A stretch of DNA of 64,000 bases, from the NCBI GenBank assembly GCA_002245135.1, contig NGBS01000873.1, positions 186,001 to 250,000 of the forward strand. Direction: 5' to 3'. How positions within the stretch are numbered: position 1 is the first letter of the stretch; each line of letters begins with the position of its first letter. The stretch is from Proteromonas lacertae. Taxonomy: Eukaryota > Sar > Bigyra > Opalinata > Proteromonadidae. Both the position numbers and the translations under genes were made by a program. The notes beneath the pieces were generated by a model, which was given only the letters and a program-made list of their open reading frames with translations, ran no database searches and was not told the DNA's origin. This document shows, one piece after another, positions 1 through 11,116 of the stretch.

Positions 1-1527
1 TGGTATAAATTCCAAAAGAATAAGAAATATGATAATAAAGAGATAGAAGATGATTTTAAACAATTGATAGAAGAAGATATCGATGTAGAAAAGATAAAAG
101 AGAAAGAGATAGAAAAAGAGAATAAAGAAATGTTGAAAGAAATGAAAATAGAATTAAAGAAAAATGAATGTAAAAATCATATAGAAATATATTTAATAAA
201 AGATGAGAGAATTCAAAATGTAATAATGAATAATTACAATGAAGATAATAAAGAAGAAGACTTTAATGAAGAAGAAAGAAGAATATTGGATAAGATGAAA
301 GAAGAAGAATTGAATGATGAAATACTGTGTATATTAGAAATGGATAATATAAAAATGAGTGAAATAGTATTGATGATAATGAAATATAAAAATATGAAAA
401 AGGAAAGTATAAATACTAAAAATATATTTAAATAGAATATATCTCAAATATAGAAAAGAGAAATCTATTGGAAAGATTATGTATAGAATATAATGAGAAT
501 AAAAGAAATCGAACAATGAAATGTTTATATTTGTTTGTTGATGATAAGAAGAATATTTCAATAATAGAAGAAGTATGTGGAAAAGAGATTCTTTATAGAA
601 TATTGAATGAAGATTATTATTTAAGCTCCAAATTCATAGAATTAGTAATAGAATATATAAAAGAGAATAAATTGAGTTTAGAAGAAGAAGAAGAAATGAT
701 TGTAATAATGAAAGATAAAGAATTATTGGCAGAATTAAAAACAAAAGAAATCACATCATTTTCATATCCTCAATCAGAATATTCATTTATATTAGATGAA
801 GAAATGTCAATAATTCCTTCATTTGATGGAAATCGATGTGAATTTTCAATCAATCCTTCATTGCCAGATGGAATAATGATAAATAAAGAAAATGGAATAA
901 TTAATGGAAAAGTGAATAAAGAAATAAAAAGAGAGAATATGAAATAAGTTGTAAGAATATTGTAAATGAAAAGAAAATCAAAATATCATTAGAGTTTGAA
1001 GAAGGAAAATTCACAGAATTAAACAAAAGTAATGGAATATCAATATCAAATAATGCAAAAATAATAACAAAAACAAATGGTCTTTATAATCATTGTTATT
1101 TGAATTTGATAATGGAAAATGGAGTTTATCATATCAAATATCAATTTCATCAAAATAGGAAATTATTATGATGGTAATGATGTTAGGATTATCAACTGAA
1201 TAATACATATTCTGGTAATTATATTGCATGAATCAACCAACAACATGTAATTATGTATGCTCATTATGAGATAAAAGTCAAGTTATATTACTAGAATATT
1301 GTCATATTGGAAGAGTTGTTAATGAAAATCCAAATTTCAATAATCATGGAGATGGTTCAATTTATGAAGTGATTGTTGATATGAATAAAAGAGAATTTTG
1401 GATAAGTCATAATAATTCATCTCCTGTTTTACTTGTTAAAGATTTACCTTCTCCATTATATCCATATGCTGAATTATATGGTGAAAACACTTCAGTTGAA
1501 TTATTATCAATTTCTCATCAAATGTGA
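1..1527 (+). pseudogene. Decayed BACK/Ig-like/SPRY-domain gene (5' end off window)
   Basis: The reading frame is open from base 1 to a TAG at 433-435, resumes in another frame to a TAA at 945-947, then survives only as pieces in shifting frames to a TGA at 1525-1527. The first part is a charged E/K-rich helical stretch. Around 830-910 there is a putative-Ig pattern (SLPDGIMINKENGIINGK), typical of He_PIG domains. The last third resembles a SPRY domain: 'KIGNYYDGNDVRII', 'GDGSIYEVIVDMNKREFWIS' and 'LPSPLYPYAELYG' appear in three different frames. This combination is seen in protist adaptor-like proteins; the cellular role is unknown. The number of frame breaks and stops makes a pseudogene the best reading. 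The domain calls are by eye and the BACK part is the weakest. Confidence 0.55.
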
Positions 1528-1714
1528 ATTTTTCTAACATTTTCATTCTATATAATGTATTGTTTATTTTATTCAAAAACAATGAAAATATAAAAATAGC
1601 TCGAATTACTATTTCAAAGGCTTGATTATCATTTTAATAAAAAACAAAATAAATAAAATAAAATAATAATAGTTTATTTATACTACATATTTCCACTTAA
1701 TCTCACACTCATTT

Positions 1715-3571
1715 CTATACTACACTACTTTCAGGATTAACTTTCTTACTTTTGTTTAGTTTGTATTTATAAATATAGAATATCATTCCTAAAATACATC
1801 CTATTAAAATTATTGATCCAACAGTAACTAAACTTATCAATAAAGCTGGTGAATCTTTTTTATTACTTGATTCGTTTGATTGTTCTTCTTCCTCCTGTTA
1901 TTTCAACATCCGCTGTTGTGATAATATGTTCTTCTGGAGTAGTAAAAGTTGTTGTTATAGATGGTGTTGTTGTTGTTGTTGCTTTTTCTGTAGTTGCTGT
2001 AGGAGGAATAGTAGTTGTATGTTCTATATCTGGAGGTATAGTTGTTATACTAGGGGTTATTGTTGAATCACTATCTGTTATATCACAAACATTTTCGTAT
2101 TTCGGTGTTACATTCTGAAATATTTCATAATTTATTTTGGCAGAATTAACATCAAAAAATGGAAGAGAGGAATCATAAATGATTGAACCATATTTAGAAT
2201 ATCCAATCAACGCCATTGCAGGATATACAACATCTACATTTCCTTCTACTATAAAAGCTGCACCATCTTTTAAACTATTGCCATTTGTTGTTAAATAACT
2301 ACTATCACTAACTATACCAGCACGCAATGAACCAATAAAATAAGGTTCAATTTTGGCATTTGAAGCTTTATCAAGATAAAAATAACTCTTTTTCATATCA
2401 ATACTACCTGTTCTATAAACAGTAGCCAATAAACTTGGTTTACAAATGGCTTTGCAAAGATCAGTAAGTGCACAAACTTTAGTATTACTTTTACATTCTT
2501 TTTCTAAATAGAATCTTACTTGAAGATAATTAGTAACTAACCGCAATGAATCATCAGCATTATAAACAACACCTGAAATCTCCAATATTCTTACAGTTTT
2601 TTTATTCCCCCATAGATCTGCATCAATATAATTTAATATCATTTCACTAAAACGAACATCGATTAAACAATGATTAACTATCATTTCCTTATTCATATAT
2701 ATACTAATCATTGAAAAAAAACTATCAGTTATAATATTATCATAATCTTCATATCCAAAACTATTTCTTACAATTATTAATACATTATTCAGTGTTGTTT
2801 CAGATAAAGTTGAATATGAAAATAGTCCATAATATATTTCACCTCTTACATCAAATTTAATTGATTCTATATCTAATACGACATAATTAAAATCTATATT
2901 ACTTATATTTCCAAACATTATTCCATTATGACATCCAGCTTTGGCGGTTTCTACAGTTATACTTCTACCTTTTATATATATTCCATTAAAAGTCACTCGC
3001 TTATCACTTTCAACTGTATTACTAATTAAACTGAAAGTTTGATTAGTTAGTACCATCTTTAAATTTTATATTTATCTTAACAAATGATATTCCTACATCA
3101 TTTAAAACACTAGATTTAATTGTATTACTAAAAATCCCACTACTTCTATGAAGTACTTCATAATTTGTTGAACTAGTGATTGTTATATGAAAACCATTAA
3201 TAGTTGAATTTATTATTTCATTACTTATACCTTTAGTTACTAATATATCACTTCCACCTGGAGGTGGACTAATCTTGACATGTATGTTAGATATTTCGAT
3301 ATTCTTTAATACATTGAACAAACTTATCTCACCATTAGCGTTTGGATATATTTCTATTATCGAATTTTCACCATTTCCTTTGATTTTAGATACAGTCGGT
3401 ATTATAGCTGACCAAGTAGTCATATCGATTTTTAATCTATCACATAGTTTCATTTCACCTTTTCCTAATAACATATTCTTGAATATTTCATTATCATTTG
3501 ACTGTAAGTTACGAAAATTAGCTTTTATGTGTCGCACCATTATGATTTCTATGGCTAACAAAAAATAGCAT
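1715..3571 (-). pseudogene. Beta-helix-like membrane-anchored surface protein, three frame breaks
   Basis: The order is a hydrophobic start (MLFF then LAIEIIMV once the frame is corrected), about 400 residues of beta-rich rungs resembling a pectin-lyase-like right-handed helix (repeated 'GLFS..TLSETTLNNVLIIV'-type turns), a Thr/Pro-rich stalk, an acidic patch, and a C-terminal helix (LLISLVTVGSIILIGCILGMIF) with a short basic tail ending in TAG at 1715-1717. This is a type I surface-protein layout. The frame breaks near 3560 (an A run on the plus strand, T run in the gene), 3045-3056 and 1885-1900. Each is explained by one base. Introns could be proposed at the last two sites but would be 13 nt, or end AAG, unlike the other introns here. 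It may be a real pseudogene or an assembly problem; the function is unknown. Confidence 0.5.
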
Positions 3572-3629
3572 TACTAATAAATTACAATTATCCCTAAAAC
3601 AAGAAACATTATTAAATATTGAAGATCTG

Positions 3630-3637
3630 AAACGGAT
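3630..3637 (-). promoter_or_regulatory. ATCCGTTT-type promoter element (tentative)
   Basis: The plus strand reads AAACGGAT, i.e. ATCCGTTT in gene orientation, about 60 nt before the start codon of the beta-helix surface gene. Near-identical boxes lie at a similar distance before the Tudor-domain gene, REV1 and one YGYS copy. It is one of few CpG-containing words in this A/T-only upstream sequence. Confidence 0.3.
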
Positions 3638-3734
3638 AACTGTTTTTTATTGTTTTAAATTTCTTGATAGATGGTGTAATGAAATTATATATAAAACTAA
3701 TATAGTTAAATTATATGATTAATAAAACTTTCTA

Positions 3735-6700
3735 TTACACTTTCTTTCTTCCTCGTGGTGGATCTCTTTCTCTCTTCATTTTTTCTTTCTTCAACTTTGT
3801 TAATGCATTAATCTTAGCTTGCAAGTATTGTCTTCTTTCTTCCTTCTCTTTAGCTTTTTTCTTTTCACGAATAGGATCAGGCATATCAAATCTAATTTCA
3901 TCAGTGTATTTGTTATGATAAAACGTTTCTTTTCTTACTTGATCATACTCTTCAGTCCATCCTTTATCAATTTCTTCTTTCTAATAAATAATAATAATAA
4001 ATATATACAGTAGGTTGTGGTTCTAATAGATTATTATAATAAATAACCTTTTCTTTGCAGTTCTTTGATGCTCTTTCTAATCCAACACTTCTATAAACTG
4101 ATTCAAGAGTACTATCAGCAAATGTATTTACATGAACAATTCCATGACCAACAGTATTATTCTTCATGAAGTTATGACTTCCATTTGATAATTTTGAAGG
4201 TGTAGGACGTTTATACATATACAAACCATCAGCAGTTTCACCAATATATGGAGTTTCTAATGGAACTTGTGTTTTATTAACAGGAAATGCATCTCCGACC
4301 AGATAATCTTTACCATCAATATTGACTTTATCTCCACTAACTAAATACATATGCAAATCTTTGGATGTAAAAACAACGTTTGAATTATGAATAACGGAAA
4401 TTGTGCCTGGTAAACGATTTGCTTTTCTGCCTATTCTACCAAACACAGAAACAGTTTTATTAATTCTTTCATTTGGTTTATCAGATTCTAATTTTGGAGC
4501 ACAACCAAATACATTTTGTAGTTTATATTTCACTGTATTTCTTACAGCATCATCTTGCTTTCTCTTTTCTTCTCTCAATTTCTCTAATTTCATATGTTGT
4601 CTTTTAATATGATGAACTCTTTCTCTACCCTTAAAACCTCTATATACTTTCTGAATATTTGTTGCAGCTTGAATTAAAACATTTTCTTCAGCTTTTTCTT
4701 TTTCTTTTTCTTCTTCAATAACTTGTAATTGTTCTTCATTCTTCTTTAATAATTCTTTTTCTTTCTCAAGGATTTCTAATGAATAATATCTCAATGGAGT
4801 TGGTTTATGTTCAATTCTCTTCCCTTTGTGATGGAATTCTGCAAAACATTTATTACAGTAAAAATCATCACATTTCTCACACTTCCATCTTGCAGCAAAT
4901 CTTTCACATTCACTACAAATAACAACAAGCGGTTTATAAGGATGATTCGGTAAAAAAAATTAAAGAAAATATAAAAATGTTAATAATAATGAAAAAAATG
5001 GATATAATAAGAACCATAAAAGCATGAATCACATAACGGTTTGTTATGATTTCCAACATCTCTTCTTGTAGCAACTTGATATTCACATAAACTACATCTC
5101 TATTTCAAAATATAGTAATTAAAATAATAAAATACAGTAACTGGTAAAGACTTGTGTGATGTTTTATTACCTTTAGAATGTAAATCTTTGAAACAATCCC
5201 TACAATAAGAGTCTAAACAAACACTACAAGTTACATCAGCCAATTGATTCTCACATTGTGTACAGATAACCATATATTCAGTTTCTTGTGTTGGTAACAT
5301 AATTGATTCATCAACATCTTCATCAAATAATAATCTTGGCTTATCATCATATTGATAATCTGTATATGGACTTACATAGAATGGTTGTTTGGTTTGTGGA
5401 TCAACATATTTCTTATATTTTCTCTTTAAGATTCTGGAGACTTTTATTCTTGCTTTTAAACCTCGAGCAAATGCTTGAATTTTTAAAGCAGCATCATATT
5501 TCTTCTTCCATATATGATAATCCTTCATTCTAAGTCTTTCTTCTTTTCTTTGTTGTCTTTTCTTATATCTTAAATAAGTAAATTGGATTATTTGTGCACT
5601 ATTATTGTAAGTTGTATCTAACTGCTTTGTTAATGCTTTTAATGGATCTCTTAACACAGATGGAGCTCCCCTTGTGAATAAATGATTCTATATTCATATA
5701 ATAAATAATAATAAATACATCTAATAATTGAATAAGTTGTGATTCTTTTGTTGTTTTAATTCCTCTTAAACTTGTCACTTTTGAATATTTAATTCCACCA
5801 ACTTCACATAAAAACATAATCCATTGTTGATAAGTTAAACCTATTTTATTCTCATCTTTAATTTCATTGAATATATTTATAAGAAAATTCATTGTTACTC
5901 TTGTATCAATTAACCTTGGACAATCAGAACAGAATTGAATTAATTTTGCTTGTTCTAACAGAGTATTTGGATTACACAGTCTCTTATACAAACCTTGTAA
6001 ATCTCTTTTTTCTAAATTCTGAATATCTTTTTGACATTTCATACTTTCACATAATAGATGATCTCTGTACCTTCTTCTTACCAATAAATACAATTTCTCA
6101 CCTCTTGTTTTATCTTCATATTCTAATCTCTTCTTATTTCTCAATTCATTTACTTTTTTCTTTGCTAAAAACCTTCTAACAATACTTTGAAATGGTAATA
6201 ATTTCTCTCCCAATTCTAAATCTCTTTTTATAATGGCTAATTTTACCACATTTCCCATTCGCATTTTCCATAATCTTTGTATTTTTACAGCAGATTGCAT
6301 TCTCTTCTTTTCAGCTCTAAATATCTTCTTTTCTTTCGCTTCTTTATACCATAACCATATTTTCTTACACCTGATTTTAGCTTTCATTAACCACAACTGT
6401 TTCTTTGCTTTGTACATTCTAAATATATTTTGTATTTTAATAATTGATTTTATTCTTTTTAATTTCTTTTCATATCTTATTCTTTGTCGTTCAATTTCTC
6501 CTCTTGTTTTGTATGTCTTTCTACTAATATATCCATGATATAAAGCTTCAAATCTTGAAGCTACTCTATTCTGCTTAATAAACCTTAAAGTACACATTTT
6601 TGGTGGAATATAAATTGGTTTGATAGTTAATTTGACTGGTTCTGGTGATTTTGTTTCATCATTATTATTGGTTTCTCCATTCTCTTTCCCTTCTTCTTTC

Positions 6701-8576
6701 ATTTCTTCATCATCAATATTACCTTTAGGACTTTTAGAAGCAAAATTCATTGGAGATAATATAATCTTTGGAGTTGTAATATTCTTAGTTTTTGGTGATA
6801 ATATAGAAGTTCTTGCTGATGCTCGAGCTGAACCACGAACTGAAGTTCTTCCAGATTTTATTGGACTTTGCATAAAGGATTGTTTTTGTTGTTTCATCTG
6901 TTCTATTTCTTCAATTATATTATTCAAATATTCAAATTTGTCTCTAATTTTCTTTTGTTCATCTTTGAGATAATTTGCATAGAGTTTATTACAATTATTC
7001 CATACTTTTCTCTTCCTGAATAATGATTGGATAATAATCACTCTTTTTATTTTTTGTCTATTTTGTTCAACGGTTTTTAAATATTCTTTAATATAATTCT
7101 GGATTTTACTATATAAATATAAATATAAAGAATAAAATAAAAAAATACTGGAATATTCTATAAAATTTCTGGATTTTTCTAGCTTTTTCATTCTTCCTCT
7201 CCAATATTCTCTTTCTTGTTTCTCTTAACCTTTTAATACCCAAATAAAAGTATTGAATCTTTACAGCAGCTCCATTCTCTTTAAACTTCTTATCAATCAC
7301 TACATGTTGTTCTTTTTTATTCTCCAAATAACCATCTACACATTCTATTTTCTTCATCAATTTCACCATTTTTCTTCCTTTATGTCCTCTATATACTCTT
7401 TGAATTAATATACTTGCTTTCCATTGTTGAGCTTTAGTTATTCTATTTTTAATTTTTCTAACTTTATATTTATATCTAAACCAAGATGAAGCTATTATAT
7501 GTCCTTTACTTTTTAAGAATAATAAATGTTTATATTTCTTTCTTTGAGAATAACCACGAAATACTCTTTGCATTTGAACAATATTTTTATTCTTTAATTC
7601 TTCTAATTGTCTTTGTCTCTCTTCTTCTTCTTTAATATTTCTTTCTATTTCTTCTTTTAATTTAATTATATATTTCTTCGCCAAATACATTCTAATTACA
7701 CTTTGGATTTTAATCATACATTGTCTTTGTTGGAATAATTTACTATCTTCAACTAATTTTAACCAAATCTTCCACACCATTTCTTTGTATCTTAATTCTA
7801 ACTTTGAGAATATTCTGGTTAATACTTGAGCTCCCCAAGGATATGTTAACTTTCTTAATGCTCTGTTAGCGTATAAATCTTTTGGCATTACTGATTTCAA
7901 CTTCTGTAAATCATCATTTACTTGTTGAATCCATTCTATTTCTCTCAATTTTGCTGAATCCAACTCAGATCTGGTTTTATCAGTTATATTATTTTTTCTT
8001 CGTCTTACACTTCTTCCTCTTGATAATGTTCTTCTTGAACCTATTCTACTAAGTGATGGAGTGTGTAATAAATCTGGGAAATCTGATTGGCTGCCATTAT
8101 TATTAGATAAAAACGGTAAATCATCAGCAAGTGGTCCTTTACATGTTACAAATTTTCTTTTTTCATTTTCTTCACATTCACTTCTTGTTTTTACTTTTGG
8201 AAAATGCTGGGATGATGTATATTCCAAGTATGGAGATGTTTTTGATTTTTGCATTGATTTTATTATGCTTTTTTGTGTTTTTAGAAATTCAACTTCTCCT
8301 AATGAATGTAGTTTTAATTGTTCATTAGCATTTGCTCTAATTAAATACAGTTCACCATCTGTAGGGTAATATTGTAATGCCTAGTACATATACAACAATG
8401 ATTAATACTTGTGATGATATTTCTACAACCCTTCTGTAGTTTTCATTTTCTAATTCTTCTTCACATCGTTTCTATAAGTATAAATATACCTATTATACTT
8501 TATATGTTTGAAGTTTGCTTACACCTAAAATTCCTCTTTTCTTATGTTTAGTCTGTACAACAGGATGTGTATACAT
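3735..8576 (-). CDS. Multi-IQ motif protein with B-box-type zinc modules and WW-like C-terminus
   Basis: Eight exons; removing seven introns leaves 1524 codons (1523 aa). The N-terminus, MYTHPVVQTKHKKRG, leads into a TPR-like hairpin (ALQYYPTDGELYLIRANANEQ). About 15 IQ or IQ-like calmodulin-binding motifs follow, for example 'MIKIQSVIRMYLAKKY', 'SILIQRVYRGHKGRKM', 'SAVKIQRLWKMRMGN' and 'ATNIQKVYRGFKGRER'. Three Cys/His zinc-binding stretches sit near 1100-1250: CTQCENQLADVTCSVCLDSYC.., CSLCEYQVATR..CDSC, and CSECERFAARWKCEKCDDFYC... WW-like segments are 'YKKYVDPQTKQPFY' and, at the end, 'GWTEEYDQVRKETFYHNKYT'. IQ arrays with B-boxes are common in cytoskeletal or ciliary proteins, so a calmodulin-regulated scaffold is my inference; no specific orthologue is recognised. 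Six introns are GT-AG (28-51 nt). One, at 4950-5005, is AT-AC. Confidence 0.8.
4950..5005 (-). other. AT-AC (U12-type-like) intron
   Basis: This 56-nt intron lies inside the zinc-module region of the IQ gene. The gene-strand 5' end is ATATCCATTTT (U12 AT-AC consensus ATATCCTTT). A branch-like TTCTTTAAT ends about 10 nt before the terminal AC. Retention gives a stop, there is no AG dinucleotide anywhere in the interval, and removal joins CDSCFYGSY to SNHPYKPLVVICSEC in frame. The wh­ole gene only sums to a multiple of three if these 56 nt are removed. Confidence 0.72.
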
Positions 8577-8669
8577 ATTATAATAATTATATATCTATCT
8601 TGTTTATGAATAAATTAATAAAACGACAAAAGGTTTGGCTTGAAACAGTTGAAGAATGATTTACTGATT

Positions 8670-9416
8670 ATGGATGATTTAGACAACGAAACAAGATACA
8701 AAAGTATTTCTCTAAAAATATAACATATAGTAATTCTGATTGGAAATTCAGGAGTTGGAAAAACTTGTATAATTTCTAGGTTTGCCAAAGGATTATATGT
8801 AGATCATTCAGGGCCAACCATTGGAACAAATTTCATAAGTAAATTAGTTCCGCTAGACAATTCTCAAGTGATCCTTCAAATTTGGGATACTGGTATGAAG
8901 TATAACTCAATATATAAATATAGCTGGATCAGAAAGATTTAGATCATTCACAAAATCGTATAAATGTGTCATTATCTTATAGATTCTACCGAAATTCTTC
9001 TGGTGTATTAATTGTGTATGATGTATCTACAAAATCATCATTTGATTCAATTCCATTTTGGGTTGAAGATTTAAGAAGCATATGTAATGACGTTTTAATT
9101 TATGTTGTATATTGATAATGTTATTAGCAAATATATAGGTTGGTAATAAAATAGATTATGGAAAAGAGAAGTTAAAAAAGAAGACGCTGAAAAATATTGT
9201 AGAAAGCATGGATTTAGCTATTATGAGGTATCTGCAAAGACAGGTGAGAATATAAATAAATTATTTAAAAATTTTGTTGAAAGTATTTCTAAATTATTGA
9301 TAATAATAATCATAGATGTCGATTCTGACCAAAGATCAAGACTTGAAAGAAAATCTTCAGAAATTCATTTTGAAAATACAATTCAAATCAATAATGAATC
9401 ATCTGCGTGTTGTTGA
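8670..9416 (+). pseudogene. Rab-family small GTPase with one frame break
   Basis: The start MDDLDNETRYK is joined over a 27-nt intron to IILIGNSGVGKTCIISRF (P-loop). Then come switch I 'GPTIGTNF', 'LQIWDTAGSERF', 'GNKID', 'YEVSAKTG' and a C-terminal Cys pair (SACC) for geranylgeranylation. Five GT-AG introns of 25-33 nt fit; the first two match those of the neighbouring Rab. At about 9160 the frame changes by one base between GNKIDYG and KREVKKEDAEKY, so the exon sum is not a multiple of three. The switch II glutamine that drives GTP hydrolysis in Ras and Rab proteins is Ser here (AGSER instead of AGQER). It is either a decaying paralogue or an intact gene with an assembly indel. Confidence 0.75.
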
Positions 9417-9522
9417 ATGTGTAATATTTCTTATTTAATATATTTTTCTGTGTATAGTATGAAAGGATAGGAATTTTACAAGCTTTAATTTGAGTTTTAA
9501 ATTTTGTTTTTTTCAATTTTTC

Positions 9523-10182
9523 ATGGAAAATATAAATCAAACACCTTCATATAAATGTATTGTTAGTATATTTTATGACAGCAATTCTTATTGGAGAATC
9601 AGGAGTTGGTAAAACTAACATAGTGTCACAATACGTCAGGCATACATTTTCTTTAAGTTCAACTGCAACAATAGGTGTAGAATTCGCTAATAAAGCGATT
9701 AATGTTAATGGGAAAAAGATAAACTTACAATTATGGGATACTGGTATTAGAAATACAATTTTTAAATATAATATATAGCTGGACAGGAAAGATATCATTC
9801 ACTGACTAAATCTTACTATCGTTCTGCTCATGGAGCACTAGTTGTTTTTGATTTAACTTCAATACACACATTCACATCATTAGATTCTTGGATAAATGAA
9901 ATAAAGCAAGTCACACCAAATATAGTTGTATATGTAGCAGGTAATAAATGTGATTTAGTGAAAGAAAGAGAAGTAAGCAAAGAAGAAGCTGAAGAATTTT
10001 GTAATAAAAGAAATTACAAATATTATGAAATATCTGCATTATCTAAAATGAATATAGATAATTTATTTGAAGATTTTGCAGCAGAAATAGATATAAAACA
10101 GTCAGAATTATTTGAAGAAGTCACATCTAGAGTGTCTTTTCAATTAGATACAATTCCAGAACCAAAAGAAGGTTGTTGTTAA
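9523..10182 (+). CDS. Rab-family small GTPase
   Basis: Three exons, introns 9557-9581 (25 nt) and 9744-9778 (35 nt), 199 residues. All G-boxes are present: G1 GESGVGKT, G2 'STATIGVEF', G3 WDTAGQER (the catalytic Gln is intact), G4 GNKCD, G5 EISAL, and a C-terminal CC (KEGCC) for double prenylation. Rabs of this length cycle between cytosol and membranes and recruit effectors for vesicle traffic. The subfamily cannot be fixed by eye; switch II (AGQERYHSLTKSYYRSAHG) is generic Rab8/11/18-like. It lies just downstream of the damaged Rab in the same orientation and shares its first two intron sites, so the pair is probably a tandem duplication. Confidence 0.92.
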
Positions 10183-10281
10183 TTTAATAGTTGTTTTATT
10201 TTATTTATAATTATGTCATATATATATGCATGTATATAATGATAATTATTATATGTAAAAAAAAATAAAAATAAAAAACAA

Positions 10282-11070
10282 TTAATTCCTTCCTAATACA
10301 TGTCCTTCACTTCCCCATGCATGTCTTACCTCTACAGGGTTGACAGGTTGTGCTTCACCACCTTCTACCCAATTAACTAAGAATTGAGGAGTATTTAAAT
10401 ATTTCTTACCATATTGTAAAGGCATAACCTCTACTAGGAAATAGAATATATGTCCAGCTACAATTCCAACTATATGAGGTATAATAGTTGCTCCCATGAA
10501 TAAATCAAGAGCAGCAAAGAGGAATGGAACATAAAATCCTTTAAATCTTAAACCAAACATGAAAACTTACAGGTGTTTCAGGGTTTCTCTTGCTCCATAC
10601 ATATATGAAATAATAAACTATAGATGGACCTAATATTAACTGTGGCATTGCTAGTGATATTAATAGCATAGTGATCATTCCAAAAAGTGCACAAAATACA
10701 AAATCTGCTGTTCCACCTACTGGTTGTCCTGGTGTTAAAGGATATGGGTCAACTTCTAATCTTGAGACATATGAATATCTATATTGTTCTATATAAGTAT
10801 GCATACGTAAAATAAATCATAAACAAGAATCCCATACTAAATCCACCAATACACAAGAAGGGTGTTAGTAATCTCCATATCTATTTCAATTAATCAATGT
10901 TTATTCAATACTTGAAACTTGTACATAATGAGTTGTGGTATAAAAATTATAGAACTTCCATCAACCCATCCAATTGTTAATCCCAATGCAACAAAGAAAA
11001 AAGATGTAACAAAGAATTTTGTTACAGGTGGTATATTCGCGTAAAACGCTTGTGGTGTACCAGCATCCAT
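10282..11070 (-). CDS. Derlin-family ER membrane protein, two frame breaks in the sequence
   Basis: The start is MDAGTPQAFYANIPPVTKFF. A 31-nt intron follows 'LIMYKFQ', and the next exon begins with the Derlin signature 'IWRLLTPF'. Then come 'GFLFMIYF', 'YRYSYVSRLE', 'GGTADFVFCALFG', the 'VSF.FGLRFKGFYVP' motif, and 'GHIFYFLVEVMP..LNTPQFL'. These match the rhomboid-pseudoprotease Derlins of ER-associated degradation, which help retrotranslocate misfolded proteins. Two one-base disruptions remain: near 10790-10805, where only an 18-nt GT-AG segment could be removed and it leaves the wrong phase, and near 10556-10562 inside the conserved SF.FG.RF motif. A Derlin is usually indispensable, so sequence error is a serious possibility; a second copy elsewhere would favour a pseudogene. 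Confidence 0.8.
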
Positions 11071-11090
11071 TTCAAAAGAAAAAAAAACTC

Positions 11091-11096
11091 AAGCTT
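11091..11096. promoter_or_regulatory. AAGCTT-containing shared upstream element (tentative)
   Basis: CTCAAGCTTAA lies in the 46-bp gap between the divergent Derlin and TPR-like genes. The same AAGCTT core, often within AAGCTTGAGTTT, occurs upstream of the second Rab (9480), the Snf7-like gene (17445), the HemK2/TRM10 pair (32539) and the acyltransferase (54634). Confidence 0.2.
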
Positions 11097-11116
11097 AATG
11101 TTCGAAATTCTATAGA

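Noticed and set aside
1885-1900. A 13-nt GT..AG intron repairing the surface-protein frame
   Set aside because: It would restore frame, but no other intron here is below 23 nt; a one-base indel is simpler.
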